Below, in pieces: positions 1 through 14,100 of a stretch of 64,000 nt of DNA. The stretch is from Peronospora farinosa (taxonomy: Eukaryota; Oomycota; Peronosporomycetes; Peronosporales; Peronosporaceae). Each line of letters starts with the position of its first letter. Positions within the stretch are counted from its first letter, which is position 1. Where the stretch lies: positions 1 to 64,000 of the forward strand of contig CANTFK010000639.1 of assembly GCA_947646735.1 (NCBI GenBank), written 5' to 3'. The translations under genes and the position numbers were made by a program. The notes beneath the pieces were generated by a model. It saw nothing but the letters and a program-made list of their open reading frames with translations, ran no database searches and had not been told where the DNA came from.

Positions 1-600
1 TCACACTGTTGTCATTTACAAATGCTGTCTCAAATTTTATTGCGGTGCTACCCTACCAATGCACTTGACATCCGGAAGCAGTAACCAGCTAGTACACAAG
101 CTTTAGCAGAGTTACTGTAGTGCATCGAGCACCGGTACCGGCAAGTGATGCCAGTAGGCAATGAACATTCGACCCCAACGAATGATATTTTCCGGCGAAA
201 TCGTAAGCCTCACAGTAGACAAGCATTGCACATGTTGGCAATAGTAGTGCGGAGCGTTGGACTCCATCGGTGCAGACTACTGGCACCCAGCGGTGCGCGA
301 TGCACGGACATACATGTAGCGGACCTCCAACTGACAAAATGGGCAGCACTTTATCGAACGCCAAATGGCTTCATTGCATGCATAGTTGTGCCAGACTAAA
401 TCGGCTAAACAGCAAGAGAAGATCACGTGGCAGAGTCATTCTTGGCTACAACCAAATAGCGTGCCATGGCCTCGCTTACCTTTCGGTACAAAAGTGCAGA
501 ACATCAGGATGTATCGTGGCTTCTAATGTTTGGTTACTATTTCAGAAATTTTATCTTGCCATGGAATCGAAATACTGGACAATCTGACATTGTAGGGCCG

Positions 601-627
601 ACATGCGCTCGTAAAAGCGTCGCATGT
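601..627. repeat. Inverted repeat inside the satellite unit
   Basis: ACATGCG (601-607) and CGCATGT (621-627) form a 7-bp perfect inverted repeat around a 13-nt spacer. It recurs in units 1-9. In units 10-13 a single C deletion shortens the right arm, so the structure is not maintained across the array. Confidence 0.6.
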
Positions 628-1407
628 TAGGACACTCCTACATAGAAGACATTAACACACAGCAGCCAATAATCACTTTGTGTCCTGGATTTCAAACCAA
701 CCTTGCCAGCGAATACTAATCTACCAAGCGCCATCACTACGCTCAAGCCGCTTGTGTCAAGCGAGCAAAATGTAGACAAAGTTGGTCATGATGAAAGCCT
801 GGAGGTCTTACTTGCAAAGACTAAACTACTATACTAGTGCACGAAAAACAAAATTAATTGTGTTGACGACAGGTGTTACAGTATGGGTTGCAGTATGTGC
901 AACCTTCACTCGAAGCAGCTGAGGTAACAGTCGGTAGCAGCAGCGAGTCGTCGTCATGATGCATCTCGGTAGCGACTAGTAGTCTTGGCTCTTAGTAGAG
1001 TAACGTAGAGGGTGAAGTAGGTTTCTTACAGTAAAAGAAAGAAAAAAAGAATGCTCAACAACTTCTCATATCACTCCACTCACTCACGCTGCCTTGGAAT
1101 AGCGACAGCGGACGTTCATCAATGGGGAGGCCGAGTTCAAAAGAGAACACAGCACTACACCACCAACATCCCGAGTCAATGAATGAAGTCGAATACGATC
1201 ATCAAAGTTATTGAGGTTGTCTACGAGGAAAGTCAAGTAGAAAAGAAGGTACTATAGAAATGATCCTGTGTAAGTACGGTCTTGCCTTGCCATCATGCAT
1301 GATTGCCCTGCCCTAATTCAGTAAACGAACCACAAGGGTTGATAAATGGACAGCTTCGACACGCCATTGGATGAACGAACCACTGTAACATCAGGGTCAT
1401 CGACAAA

Positions 1408-1433
1408 AATCACGCAAATCACGCAAATCACGA
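1408..1433. repeat. 9-bp microrepeat in the satellite unit
   Basis: The 9-bp motif aatcacgca is tandemly repeated, with two full copies and a partial third in most units. The unit that begins at 13290 has one extra copy (about 14698-14733), which lengthens that unit by 9 bp. This looks like simple replication slippage. Confidence 0.8.
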
Positions 1434-2112
1434 AAAACTACTTGGAAAAGGACGTGTCGGGTTACTTTGGAGTAATGCCGTGCTCACCTCATAAGAGGAT
1501 TCACGCCATCTCCACCACATTAGCAATCAAAATTATATAGTCAGAAAACCCTACCCGGCTTAAGCTTAAAACGTTGCCACCGCCGCCACAATGGTCAAGT
1601 ACTTGCTTACTATCACCATATCATGACCTCAGTAGCTATCCCGTCGACGTTAAAAGCTCTGATTTAGACTCGCCATGATACACCAATGAGGGCCGACGGG
1701 GAGTAATTGAGGATTCAGTCCGGAAGGGACCGCCTTCATCGCCGTGGCTTCTCTTTGTATCGTTGTCAGACACCACAACAATTTTCTCTATTGTCGATTA
1801 CCGGCGCGGGCTAGACATTTCAATGCCAGCCACAAGAGATCCACTCACTGATAACGTAGTGGAAGCGGCAACAGCCAGAGCTGAAGCGACCTCACTAACG
1901 TCCCACGTTGAGCGTAATAACAAATAGAATCATCGAGCTAAAACCAAAACAATCAACGAAGTATTGACGACAACGACTCCATGGCAGCCATAGTCATGAC
2001 ATTATGGCTGACAACGCAGAACAAAGGGGTGTCAATCATTTGTGAACAATGTACACGGCGAGTTACATGTACCCGGAGGCATGAAGTGCTCGACGGTAGG
2101 CAGCAATAAAGC

Positions 2113-2180
2113 GCAACCGAACAAATGCAACCGAACAAGTGCAACCGAACAAGTGCAACCGAACAAGCGCAACCGAACAA
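2113..2180. repeat. 14-bp minisatellite embedded in each satellite unit
   Basis: The motif gcaaccgaacaagt is repeated 4.9 times at the end of the first unit and recurs at the same place in each unit. The copy near 24267 has one additional 14-bp repeat, and one repeat in that copy and in the previous one carries a C-to-T change (gcaactgaac). An AATAAA hexamer lies just upstream at about 2105, but no gene is associated with it. Confidence 0.85.
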
Positions 2181-5100
2181 AGCGTTTTGCATCAACAACC
2201 ACGCAGATCCACTGTCACACTGTTGTCATTTACAAATGCTGTCTCAAATTTTATTGCGGTGCTACCCTACCAATGCACTTGACATCCGGAAGCAGTAACC
2301 AGCTAGTACACAAGCTTTAGCAGAGTTACTGTAGTGCATCGAGCACCGGTACCGGCAAGTGATGCCAGTAGGCAATGAACATTCGACCCCAACGAATGAT
2401 ATTTTCCGGCGAAATCGTAAGCCTCACAGTAGACAAGCATTGCACATGTTGGCAATAGTAGTGCGGAGCGTTGGACTCCATCGGTGCAGACTACTGGCAC
2501 CCAGCGGTGCGCGATGCACGGACATACATGTAGCGGACCTCCAACTGACAAAATGGGCAGCACTTTATCGAACGCCAAATGGCTTCATTGCATGCATAGT
2601 TGTGCCAGACTAAATCGGCTAAACAGCAAGAGAAGATCATGTGGCAGAGTCATTCTTGGCTACAACCAAATAGCGTGCCATGGCCTCGCTTACCTTTCGG
2701 TACAAAAGTGCAGAACATCAGGATGTATCGTGGCTTCTAATGTTTGGTTACTATTTCAGAAATTTTATCTTGCCATGGAATCGAAATACTGGACAATCTG
2801 ACATTGTAGGGCCGACATGCGCTCGTAAAAGCGTCGCATGTTAGGACACTCCTACATAGAAGACATTAACACACAGCAGCCAATAATCACTTTGTGTCCT
2901 GGATTTCAAACCAACCTTGCCAGCGAATACTAATCTACCAAGCGCCATCACTACGCTCAAGCCGCTTGTGTCAAGCGAGCAAAATGTAGACAAAGTTGGT
3001 CATGATGAAAGCCTGGAGGTCTTACTTGCAAAGACTAAACTACTATACTAGTGCACGAAAAACAAAATTAATTGTGTTGACGACAGGTGTTACAGTATGG
3101 GTTGCAGTATGTGCAACCTTCACTCGAAGCAGCTGAGGTAACAGTCGGTAGCAGCAGCGAGTCGTCGTCATGATGCATCTCGGTAGCGACTAGTAGTCTT
3201 GGCTCTTAGTAGAGTAACGTAGAGGGTGAAGTAGGTTTCTTACAGTAAAAGAAAGAAAAAAAGAATGCTCAACAACTTCTCATATCACTCCACTCACTCA
3301 CGCTGCCTTGGAATAGCGACAGCGGACGTTCATCAATGGGGGAGGCCGAGTTCAAAAGAGAACACAGCACTACACCACCAACATCCCGAGTCAATGAATG
3401 AAGTCGAATACGATCATCAAAGTTATTGAGGTTGTCTACGAGGAAAGTCAAGTAGAAAAGAAGGTACTATAGAAATGATCCTGTGTAAGTACGGTCTTGC
3501 CTTGCCATCATGCATGATTGCCCTGCCCTAATTCAGTAAACGAACCACAAGGGTTGATAAATGGACAGCTTCGACACGCCATTGGATGAACGAACCACTG
3601 TAACATCAGGGTCATCGACAAAAATCACGCAAATCACGCAAATCACGAAAAACTACTTGGAAAAGGACGTGTCGGGTTACTTTGGAGTAATGCCGTGCTC
3701 ACCTCATTAGAGGATTCACGCCATCTCCACCACATTAGCAATCAAAATTATATAGTCAGAAAACCCTACCCGGCTTAAGCTTAAAACGTTGCCACCGCCG
3801 CCACAATGGTCAAGTACTTGCTTACTATCACCATATCATGACCTCAGTAGCTATCCCGTCGACGTTAAAAGCTCTGATTTAGACTCGCCATGATACACCA
3901 ATGAGGACCGACGGGGAGTAATTGAGGATTCAGTCCGGAAGGGACCGCCTTCATCGCCGTGGCTTCTCTTTGTATCGTTGTCAGACACCACAACAATTTT
4001 CTCTATTGTCGATTACCGGCGCGGGCTAGACATTTCAATGCCAGCCACAAGAGATCCACTCACTGATAACGTAGTGGAAGCGGCAACAGCCAGAGCTGAA
4101 GCGACCTCACTAACGTCCCACGTTGAGCGTAATAACAAATAGAATCATCGAGCTAAAACCAAAACAATCAACGAAGTATTGACGACAACGACTCCATGGC
4201 AGCCATAGTCATGACATTATGGCTGACAACGCAGAACAAAGGGGTGTCAATCATTTGTGAACAATGTACACGGCGAGTTACATGTACCCGGAGGCATGAA
4301 GTGCTCGACGGTAGGCAGCAATAAAGCGCAACCGAACAAATGCAACCGAACAAGTGCAACCGAACAAGTGCAACCGAACAAGCGCAACCGAACAAAGCGT
4401 TCTGCATCAACAACCACGCAGATCCACTGTCACACTGTTGTCATTTACAAATGCTGTCTCAAATTTTATTGCGGTGCTACCCTACCAATGCACTTGACAT
4501 CCGGAAGCAGTAACCAGCTAGTACACAAGCTTTAGCAGAGTTACTGTAGTGCATCGAGCACCGGTACCGGCAAGTGATGCCAGTAGGCAATGAACATTCG
4601 ACCCCAACGAATGATATTTTCCGGCGAAATCGTAAGCCTCACAGTAGACAAGCATTGCACATGTTGGCAATAGTAGTGCGGAGCGTTGGACTCCATCGGT
4701 GCAGACTACTGGCACCCAGCGGTGCGCGATGCACGGACATACATGTAGCGGACCTCCAACTGACAAAATGGGCAGCACTTTATCGAACGCCAAATGGCTT
4801 CATTGCATGCATAGTTGTGCCAGACTAAATCGGCTAAACAGCAAGAGAAGATCATGTGGCAGAGTCATTCTTGGCTACAACCAAATAGCGTGCCATGGCC
4901 TCGCTTACCTTTCGGTACAAAAGTGCAGAACATCAGGATGTATCGTGGCTTCTAATGTTTGGTTACTATTTCAGAAATTTTATCTTGCCATGGAATCGAA
5001 ATACTGGACAATCTGACATTGTAGGGCCGACATGCGCTCGTAAAAGCGTCGCATGTTAGGACACTCCTACATAGAAGACATTAACACACAGCAGCCAATA

Positions 5101-8100
5101 ATCACTTTGTGTCCTGGATTTCAAACCAACCTTGCCAGCGAATACTAATCTACCAAGCGCCATCACTACGCTCAAGCCGCTTGTGTCAAGCGAGCAAAAT
5201 GTAGACAAAGTTGGTCATGATGAAAGCCTGGAGGTCTTACTTGCAAAGACTAAACTACTATACTAGTGCACGAAAAACAAAATTAATTGTGTTGACGACA
5301 GGTGTTACAGTATGGGTTGCAGTATGTGCAACCTTCACTCGAAGCAGCTGAGGTAACAGTCGGTAGCAGCAGCGAGTCGTCGTCATGATGCATCTCGGTA
5401 GCGACTAGTAGTCTTGGCTCTTAGTAGAGTAACGTAGAGGGTGAAGTAGGTTTCTTACAGTAAAAGAAAGAAAAAAAGGATGCTCAACAACTTCTCATAT
5501 CACTCCACTCACTCACGCTGCCTTGGAATAGCGACAGCGGACGTTCATCAATGGGGGAGGCCGAGTTCAAAAGAGAACACAGCACTACACCACCAACATC
5601 CCGAGTCAATGAATGAAGTCGAATACGATCATCAAAGTTATTGAGGTTGTCTACGAGGAAAGTCAAGTAGAAAAGAAGGTACTATAGAAATGATCCTGTG
5701 TAAGTACGGTCTTGCCTTGCCATCATGCATGATTGCCCTGCCCTAATTCAGTAAACGAACCACAAGAGTTGATAAATGGACAGCTTCGACACGCCATTGG
5801 ATGAACGAACCACTGTAACATCAGGGTCATCGACAAAAATCACGCAAATCACGCAAATCACGAAAAACTACTTGGAAAAGGACGTGTCGGGTTACTTTGG
5901 AGTAATGCCGTGCTCACCTCATTAGAGGATTCACGCCATCTCCACCACATTAGCAATCAAAATTATATAGTCAGAAAACCCTACCCGGCTTAAGCTTAAA
6001 ACGTTGCCACCGCCGCCACAATGGTCAAGTACTTGCTTACTATCACCATATCATGACCTCAGTAGCTATCCCGTCGACGTTAAAAGCTCTGATTTAGACT
6101 CGCCATGATACACCAATGAGGACCGACGGGGAGTAATTGAGGATTCAGTCCGGAAGGGACCGCCTTCATCGCCGTGGCTTCTCTTTGTATCGTTGTCAGA
6201 CACCACAACAATTTTCTCTATTGTCGATTACCGGCGCGGGCTAGACATTTCAATGCCAGCCACAAGAGATCCACTCACTGATAACGTAGTGGAAGCGGCA
6301 ACAGCCAGAGCTGAAGCGACCTCACTAACGTCCCACGTTGAGCGTAATAACAAATAGAATCATCGAGCTAAAACCAAAACAATCAACGAAGTATTGACGA
6401 CAACGACTCCATGGCAGCCATAGTCATGACATTATGGCTGACAACGCAGAACAAAGGGGTGTCAATCATTTGTGAACAATGTACACGGCGAGTTACATGT
6501 ACCCGGAGGCATGAAGTGCTCGACGGTAGGCAGCAATAAAGCGCAACCGAACAAATGCAACCGAACAAGTGCAACCGAACAAGTGCAACCGAACAAGCGC
6601 AACCGAACAAAGCGTTTTGCATCAACAACCACGCAGATCCACTGTCACACTGTTGTCATTTACAAATGCTGTCTCAAATTTTATTGCGGTGCTACCCTAC
6701 CAATGCACTTGACATCCGGAAGCAGTAACCAGCTAGTACACAAGCTTTAGCAGAGTTACTGTAGTGCATCGAGCACCGGTACCGGCAAGTGATGCCAGTA
6801 GGCAATGAACATTCGACCCCAACGAATGATATTTTCCGGCGAAATCGTAAGCCTCACAGTAGACAAGCATTGCACATGTTGGCAATAGTAGTGCGGAGCG
6901 TTGGACTCCATCGGTGCAGACTACTGGCACCCAGCGGTGCGCGATGCACGGACATACATGTAGCGGACCTCCAACTGACAAAATGGGCAGCACTTTATCG
7001 AACGCCAAATGGCTTCATTGCATGCATAGTTGTGCCAGACTAAATCGGCTAAACAGCAAGAGAAGATCATGTGGCAGAGTCATTCTTGGCTACAACCAAA
7101 TAGCGTGCCATGGCCTCGCTTACCTTTCGGTACAAAAGTGCAGAACATCAGGATGTATCGTGGCTTCTAATGTTTGGTTACTATTTCAGAAATTTTATCT
7201 TGCCATGGAATCGAAATACTGGACAATCTGACATTGTAGGGCCGACATGCGCTCGTAAAAGCGTCGCATGTTAGGACACTCCTACATAGAAGACATTAAC
7301 ACACAGCAGCCAATAATCACTTTGTGTCCTGGATTTCAAACCAACCTTGCCAGCGAATACTAATCTACCAAGCGCCATCACTACGCTCAAGCCGCTTGTG
7401 TCAAGCGAGCAAAATGTAGACAAAGTTGGTCATGATGAAAGCCTGGAGGTCTTACTTGCAAAGACTAAACTACTATACTAGTGCACGAAAAACAAAATTA
7501 ATTGTGTTGACGACAGGTGTTACAGTATGGGTTGCAGTATGTGCAACCTTCACTCGAAGCAGCTGAGGTAACAGTCGGTAGCAGCAGCGAGTCGTCGTCA
7601 TGATGCATCTCGGTAGCGACTAGTAGTCTTGGCTCTTAGTAGAGTAACGTAGAGGGTGAAGTAGGTTTCTTACAGTAAAAGAAAGAAAAAAAGAATGCTC
7701 AACAACTTCTCATATCACTCCACTCACTCACGCTGCCTTGGAATAGCGACAGCGGACGTTCATCAATGGGGGAGGCCGAGTTCAAAAGAGAACACAGCAC
7801 TACACCACCAACATCCCGAGTCAATGAATGAAGTCGAATACGATCATCAAAGTTATTGAGGTTGTCTACGAGGAAAGTCAAGTAGAAAAGAAGGTACTAT
7901 AGAAATGATCCTGTGTAAGTACGGTCTTGCCTTGCCATCATGCATGATTGCCCTGCCCTAATTCAGTAAACGAACCACAAGAGTTGATAAATGGACAGCT
8001 TCGACACGCCATTGGATGAACGAAGCACTGTAACATCAGGGTCATCGACAAAAATCACGCAAATCACGCAAATCACGAAAAACTACTTGGAAAAGGACGT

Positions 8101-11100
8101 GTCGGGTTACTTTGGAGTAATGCCGTGCTCACCTCATAAGAGGATTCACGCCATCTCCACCACATTAGCAATCAAAATTATATAGTCAGAAAACCCTACC
8201 CGGCTTAAGCTTAAAACGTTGCCACCGCCGCCACAATGGTCAAGTACTTGCTTACTATCACCATATCATGACCTCAGTAGCTATCCCGTCGACGTTAAAA
8301 GCTCTGATTTAGACTCGCCATGATACACCAATGAGGGCCGACGGGGAGTAATTGAGGATTCAGTCCGGAAGGGACCGCCTTCATCGCCGTGGCTTCTCTT
8401 TGTATCGTTGTCAGACACCACAACAATTTTCTCTATTGTCGATTACCGGCGCGGGCTAGACATTTCAATGCCAGCCACAAGAGATCCACTCACTGATAAC
8501 GTAGTGGAAGCGGCAACAGCCAGAGCTGAAGCGACCTCACTAACGTCCCACGTTGAGCGTAATAACAAATAGAATCATCGAGCTAAAACCAAAACAATCA
8601 ACGAAGTATTGACGACAACGACTCCATGGCAGCCATAGTCATGACATTATGGCTGACAACGCAGAACAAAGGGGTGTCAATCATTTGTGAACAATGTACA
8701 CGGCGAGTTACATGTACCCGGAGGCATGAAGTGCTCGACGGTAGGCAGCAATAAAGCGCAACCGAACAAATGCAACCGAACAAGTGCAACCGAACAAGTG
8801 CAACCGAACAAGCGCAACCGAACAAAGCGTTCTGCATCAACAACCACGCAGATCCACTGTCACACTGTTGTCATTTACAAATGCTGTCTCAAATTTTATT
8901 GCGGTGCTACCCTACCAATGCACTTGACATCCGGAAGCAGTAACCAGCTAGTACACAAGCTTTAGCAGAGTTACTGTAGTGCATCGAGCACCGGTACCGG
9001 CAAGTGATGCCAGTAGGCAATGAACATTCGACCCCAACGAATGATATTTTCCGGCGAAATCGTAAGCCTCACAGTAGACAAGCATTGCACATGTTGGCAA
9101 TAGTAGTGCGGAGCGTTGGACTCCATCGGTGCAGACTACTGGCACCCAGCGGTGCGCGATGCACGGACATACATGTAGCGGACCTCCAACTGACAAAATG
9201 GGCAGCACTTTATCGAACGCCAAATGGCTTCATTGCATGCATAGTTGTGCCAGACTAAATCGGCTAAACAGCAAGAGAAGATCATGTGGCAGAGTCATTC
9301 TTGGCTACAACCAAATAGCGTGCCATGGCCTCGCTTACCTTTCGGTACAAAAGTGCAGAACATCAGGATGTATCGTGGCTTCTAATGTTTGGTTACTATT
9401 TCAGAAATTTTATCTTGCCATGGAATCGAAATACTGGACAATCTGACATTGTAGGGCCGACATGCGCTCGTAAAAGCGTCGCATGTTAGGACACTCCTAC
9501 ATAGAAGACATTAACACACAGCAGCCAATAATCACTTTGTGTCCTGGATTTCAAACCAACCTTGCCAGCGAATACTAATCTACCAAGCGCCATCACTACG
9601 CTCAAGCCGCTTGTGTCAAGCGAGCAAAATGTAGACAAAGTTGGTCATGATGAAAGCCTGGAGGTCTTACTTGCAAAGACTAAACTACTATACTAGTGCA
9701 CGAAAAACAAAATTAATTGTGTTGACGACAGGTGTTACAGTATGGGTTGCAGTATGTGCAACCTTCACTCGAAGCAGCTGAGGTAACAGTCGGTAGCAGC
9801 AGCGAGTCGTCGTCATGATGCATCTCGGTAGCGACTAGTAGTCTTGGCTCTTAGTAGAGTAACGTAGAGGGTGAAGTAGGTTTCTTACAGTAAAAGAAAG
9901 AAAAAAAGAATGCTCAACAACTTCTCATATCACTCCACTCACTCACGCTGCCTTGGAATAGCGACAGCGGACGTTCATCAATGGGGGAGGCCGAGTTCAA
10001 AAGAGAACACAGCACTACACCACCAACATCCCGAGTCAATGAATGAAGTCGAATACGATCATCAAAGTTATTGAGGTTGTCTACGAGGAAAGTCAAGTAG
10101 AAAAGAAGGTACTATAGAAATGATCCTGTGTAAGTACGGTCTTGCCTTGCCATCATGCATGATTGCCCTGCCCTAATTCAGTAAACGAACCACAAGAGTT
10201 GATAAATGGACAGCTTCGACACGCCATTGGATGAACGAAGCACTGTAACATCAGGGTCATCGACAAAAATCACGCAAATCACGCAAATCACGAAAAACTA
10301 CTTGGAAAAGGACGTGTCGGGTTACTTTGGAGTAATGCCGTGCTCACCTCATAAGAGGATTCACGCCATCTCCACCACATTAGCAATCAAAATTATATAG
10401 TCAGAAAACCCTACCCGGCTTAAGCTTAAAACGTTGCCACCGCCGCCACAATGGTCAAGTACTTGCTTACTATCACCATATCATGACCTCAGTAGCTATC
10501 CCGTCGACGTTAAAAGCTCTGATTTAGACTCGCCATGATACACCAATGAGGGCCGACGGGGAGTAATTGAGGATTCAGTCCGGAAGGGACCGCCTTCATC
10601 GCCGTGGCTTCTCTTTGTATCGTTGTCAGACACCACAACAATTTTCTCTATTGTCGATTACCGGCGCGGGCTAGACATTTCAATGCCAGCCACAAGAGAT
10701 CCACTCACTGATAACGTAGTGGAAGCGGCAACAGCCAGAGCTGAAGCGACCTCACTAACGTCCCACGTTGAGCGTAATAACAAATAGAATCATCGAGCTA
10801 AAACCAAAACAATCAACGAAGTATTGACGACAACGACTCCATGGCAGCCATAGTCATGACATTATGGCTGACAACGCAGAACAAAGGGGTGTCAATCATT
10901 TGTGAACAATGTACACGGCGAGTTACATGTACCCGGAGGCATGAAGTGCTCGACGGTAGGCAGCAATAAAGCGCAACCGAACAAATGCAACCGAACAAGT
11001 GCAACCGAACAAGTGCAACCGAACAAGCGCAACCGAACAAAGCGTTTTGCATCAACAACCACGCAGATCCACTGTCACACTGTTGTCATTTACAAATGCT

Positions 11101-14100
11101 GTCTCAAATTTTATTGCGGTGCTACCCTACCAATGCACTTGACATCCGGAAGCAGTAACCAGCTAGTACACAAGCTTTAGCAGAGTTACTGTAGTGCATC
11201 GAGCACCGGTACCGGCAAGTGATGCCAGTAGGCAATGAACATTCGACCCCAACGAATGATATTTTCCGGCGAAATCGTAAGCCTCACAGTAGACAAGCAT
11301 TGCACATGTTGGCAATAGTAGTGCGGAGCGTTGGACTCCATCGGTGCAGACTACTGGCACCCAGCGGTGCGCGATGCACGGACATACATGTAGCGGACCT
11401 CCAACTGACAAAATGGGCAGCACTTTATCGAACGCCAAATGGCTTCATTGCATGCATAGTTGTGCCAGACTAAATCGGCTAAACAGCAAGAGAAGATCAT
11501 GTGGCAGAGTCATTCTTGGCTACAACCAAATAGCGTGCCATGGCCTCGCTTACCTTTCGGTACAAAAGTGCAGAACATCAGGATGTATCGTGGCTTCTAA
11601 TGTTTGGTTACTATTTCAGAAATTTTATCTTGCCATGGAATCGAAATACTGGACAATCTGACATTGTAGGGCCGACATGCGCTCGTAAAAGCGTCGCATG
11701 TTAGGACACTCCTACATAGAAGACATTAACACACAGCAGCCAATAATCACTTTGTGTCCTGGATTTCAAACCAACCTTGCCAGCGAATACTAATCTACCA
11801 AGCGCCATCACTACGCTCAAGCCGCTTGTGTCAAGCGAGCAAAATGTAGACAAAGTTGGTCATGATGAAAGCCTGGAGGTCTTACTTGCAAAGACTAAAC
11901 TACTATACTAGTGCACGAAAAACAAAATTAATTGTGTTGACGACAGGTGTTACAGTATGGGTTGCAGTATGTGCAACCTTCACTCGAAGCAGCTGAGGTA
12001 ACAGTCAGTAGCAGCAGCGAGTCGTCGTCATGATGCATCTCGGTAGCGACTAGTAGTCTTGGCTCTTAGTAGAGTAACGTAGAGGGTGAAGTAGGTTTCT
12101 TACAGTAAAAGAAAGAAAAAAAGAATGCTCAACAACTTCTCATATCACTCCACTCACTCACGCTGCCTTGGAATAGCGACAGCGGACGTTCATCAATGGG
12201 GGAGGCCGAGTTCAAAAGAGAACACAGCACTACACCACCAACATCCCGAGTCAATGAATGAAGTCGAATACGATCATCAAAGTTATTGAGGTTGTCTACG
12301 AGGAAAGTCAAGTAGAAAAGAAGGTACTATAGAAATGATCCTGTGTAAGTACGGTCTTGCCTTGCCATCATGCATGATTGCCCTGCCCTAATTCAGTAAA
12401 CGAACCACAAGAGTTGATAAATGGACAGCTTCGACACGCCATTGGATGAACGAAGCACTGTAACATCAGGGTCATCGACAAAAATCACGCAAATCACGCA
12501 AATCACGAAAAACTACTTGGAAAAGGACGTGTCGGGTTACTTTGGAGTAATGCCGTGCTCACCTCATAAGAGGATTCACGCCATCTCCACCACATTAGCA
12601 ATCAAAATTATATAGTCAGAAAACCCTACCCGGCTTAAGCTTAAAACGTTGCCACCGCCGCCACAATGGTCAAGTACTTGCTTACTATCACCATATCATG
12701 ACCTCAGTAGCTATCCCGTCGACGTTAAAAGCTCTGATTTAGACTCGCCATGATACACCAATGAGGACCGACGGGGAGTAATTGAGGATTCAGTCCGGAA
12801 GGGACCGCCTTCATCGCCGTGGCTTCTCTTTGTATCGTTGTCAGACACCACAACAATTTTCTCTATTGTCGATTACCGGCGCGGGCTAGACATTTCAATG
12901 CCAGCCACAAGAGATCCACTCACTGATAACGTAGTGGAAGCGGCAACAGCCAGAGCTGAAGCGACCTCACTAACGTCCCACGTTGAGCGTAATAACAAAT
13001 AGAATCATCGAGCTAAAACCAAAACAATCAACGAAGTATTGACGACAACGACTCCATGGCAGCCATAGTCATGACATTATGGCTGACAACGCAGAACAAA
13101 GGGGTGTCAATCATTTGTGAACAATGTACACGGCGAGTTACATGTACCCGGAGGCATGAAGTGCTCGACGGTAGGCAGCAATAAAGCGCAACCGAACAAA
13201 TGCAACCGAACAAGTGCAACCGAACAAGTGCAACCGAACAAGCGCAACCGAACAAAGCGTTTTGCATCAACAACCACGCAGATCCACTGTCACACTGTTG
13301 TCATTTACAAATGCTGTCTCAAATTTTATTGCGGTGCTACCCTACCAATGCACTTGACATCCGGAAGCAGTAACCAGCTAGTACACAAGCTTTAGCAGAG
13401 TTACTGTAGTGCATCGAGCACCGGTACCGGCAAGTGATGCCAGTAGGCAATGAACATTCGACCCCAACGAATGATATTTTCCGGCGAAATCGTAAGCCTC
13501 ACAGTAGACAAGCATTGCACATGTTGGCAATAGTAGTGCGGAGCGTTGGACTCCATCGGTGCAGACTACTGGCACCCAGCGGTGCGCGATGCACGGACAT
13601 ACATGTAGCGGACCTCCAACTGACAAAATGGGCAGCACTTTATCGAACGCCAAATGGCTTCATTGCATGCATAGTTGTGCCAGACTAAATCGGCTAAACA
13701 GCAAGAGAAGATCATGTGGCAGAGTCATTCTTGGCTACAACCAAATAGCGTGCCATGGCCTCGCTTACCTTTCGGTACAAAAGTGCAGAACATCAGGATG
13801 TATCGTGGCTTCTAATGTTTGGTTACTATTTCAGAAATTTTATCTTGCCATGGAATCGAAATACTGGACAATCTGACATTGTAGGGCCGACATGCGCTCG
13901 TAAAAGCGTCGCATGTTAGGACACTCCTACATAGAAGACATTAACACACAGCAGCCAATAATCACTTTGTGTCCTGGATTTCAAACCAACCTTGCCAGCG
14001 AATACTAATCTACCAAGCGCCATCACTACGCTCAAGCCGCTTGTGTCAAGCGAGCAAAATGTAGACAAAGTTGGTCATGATGAAAGCCTGGAGGTCTTAC

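Noticed and set aside
89..2801. Repeated 60-105-codon open frames in the satellite units
   Set aside because: They overlap on both strands, have no family resemblance, and several are broken by copy-to-copy differences including in-frame stops and frameshifts.
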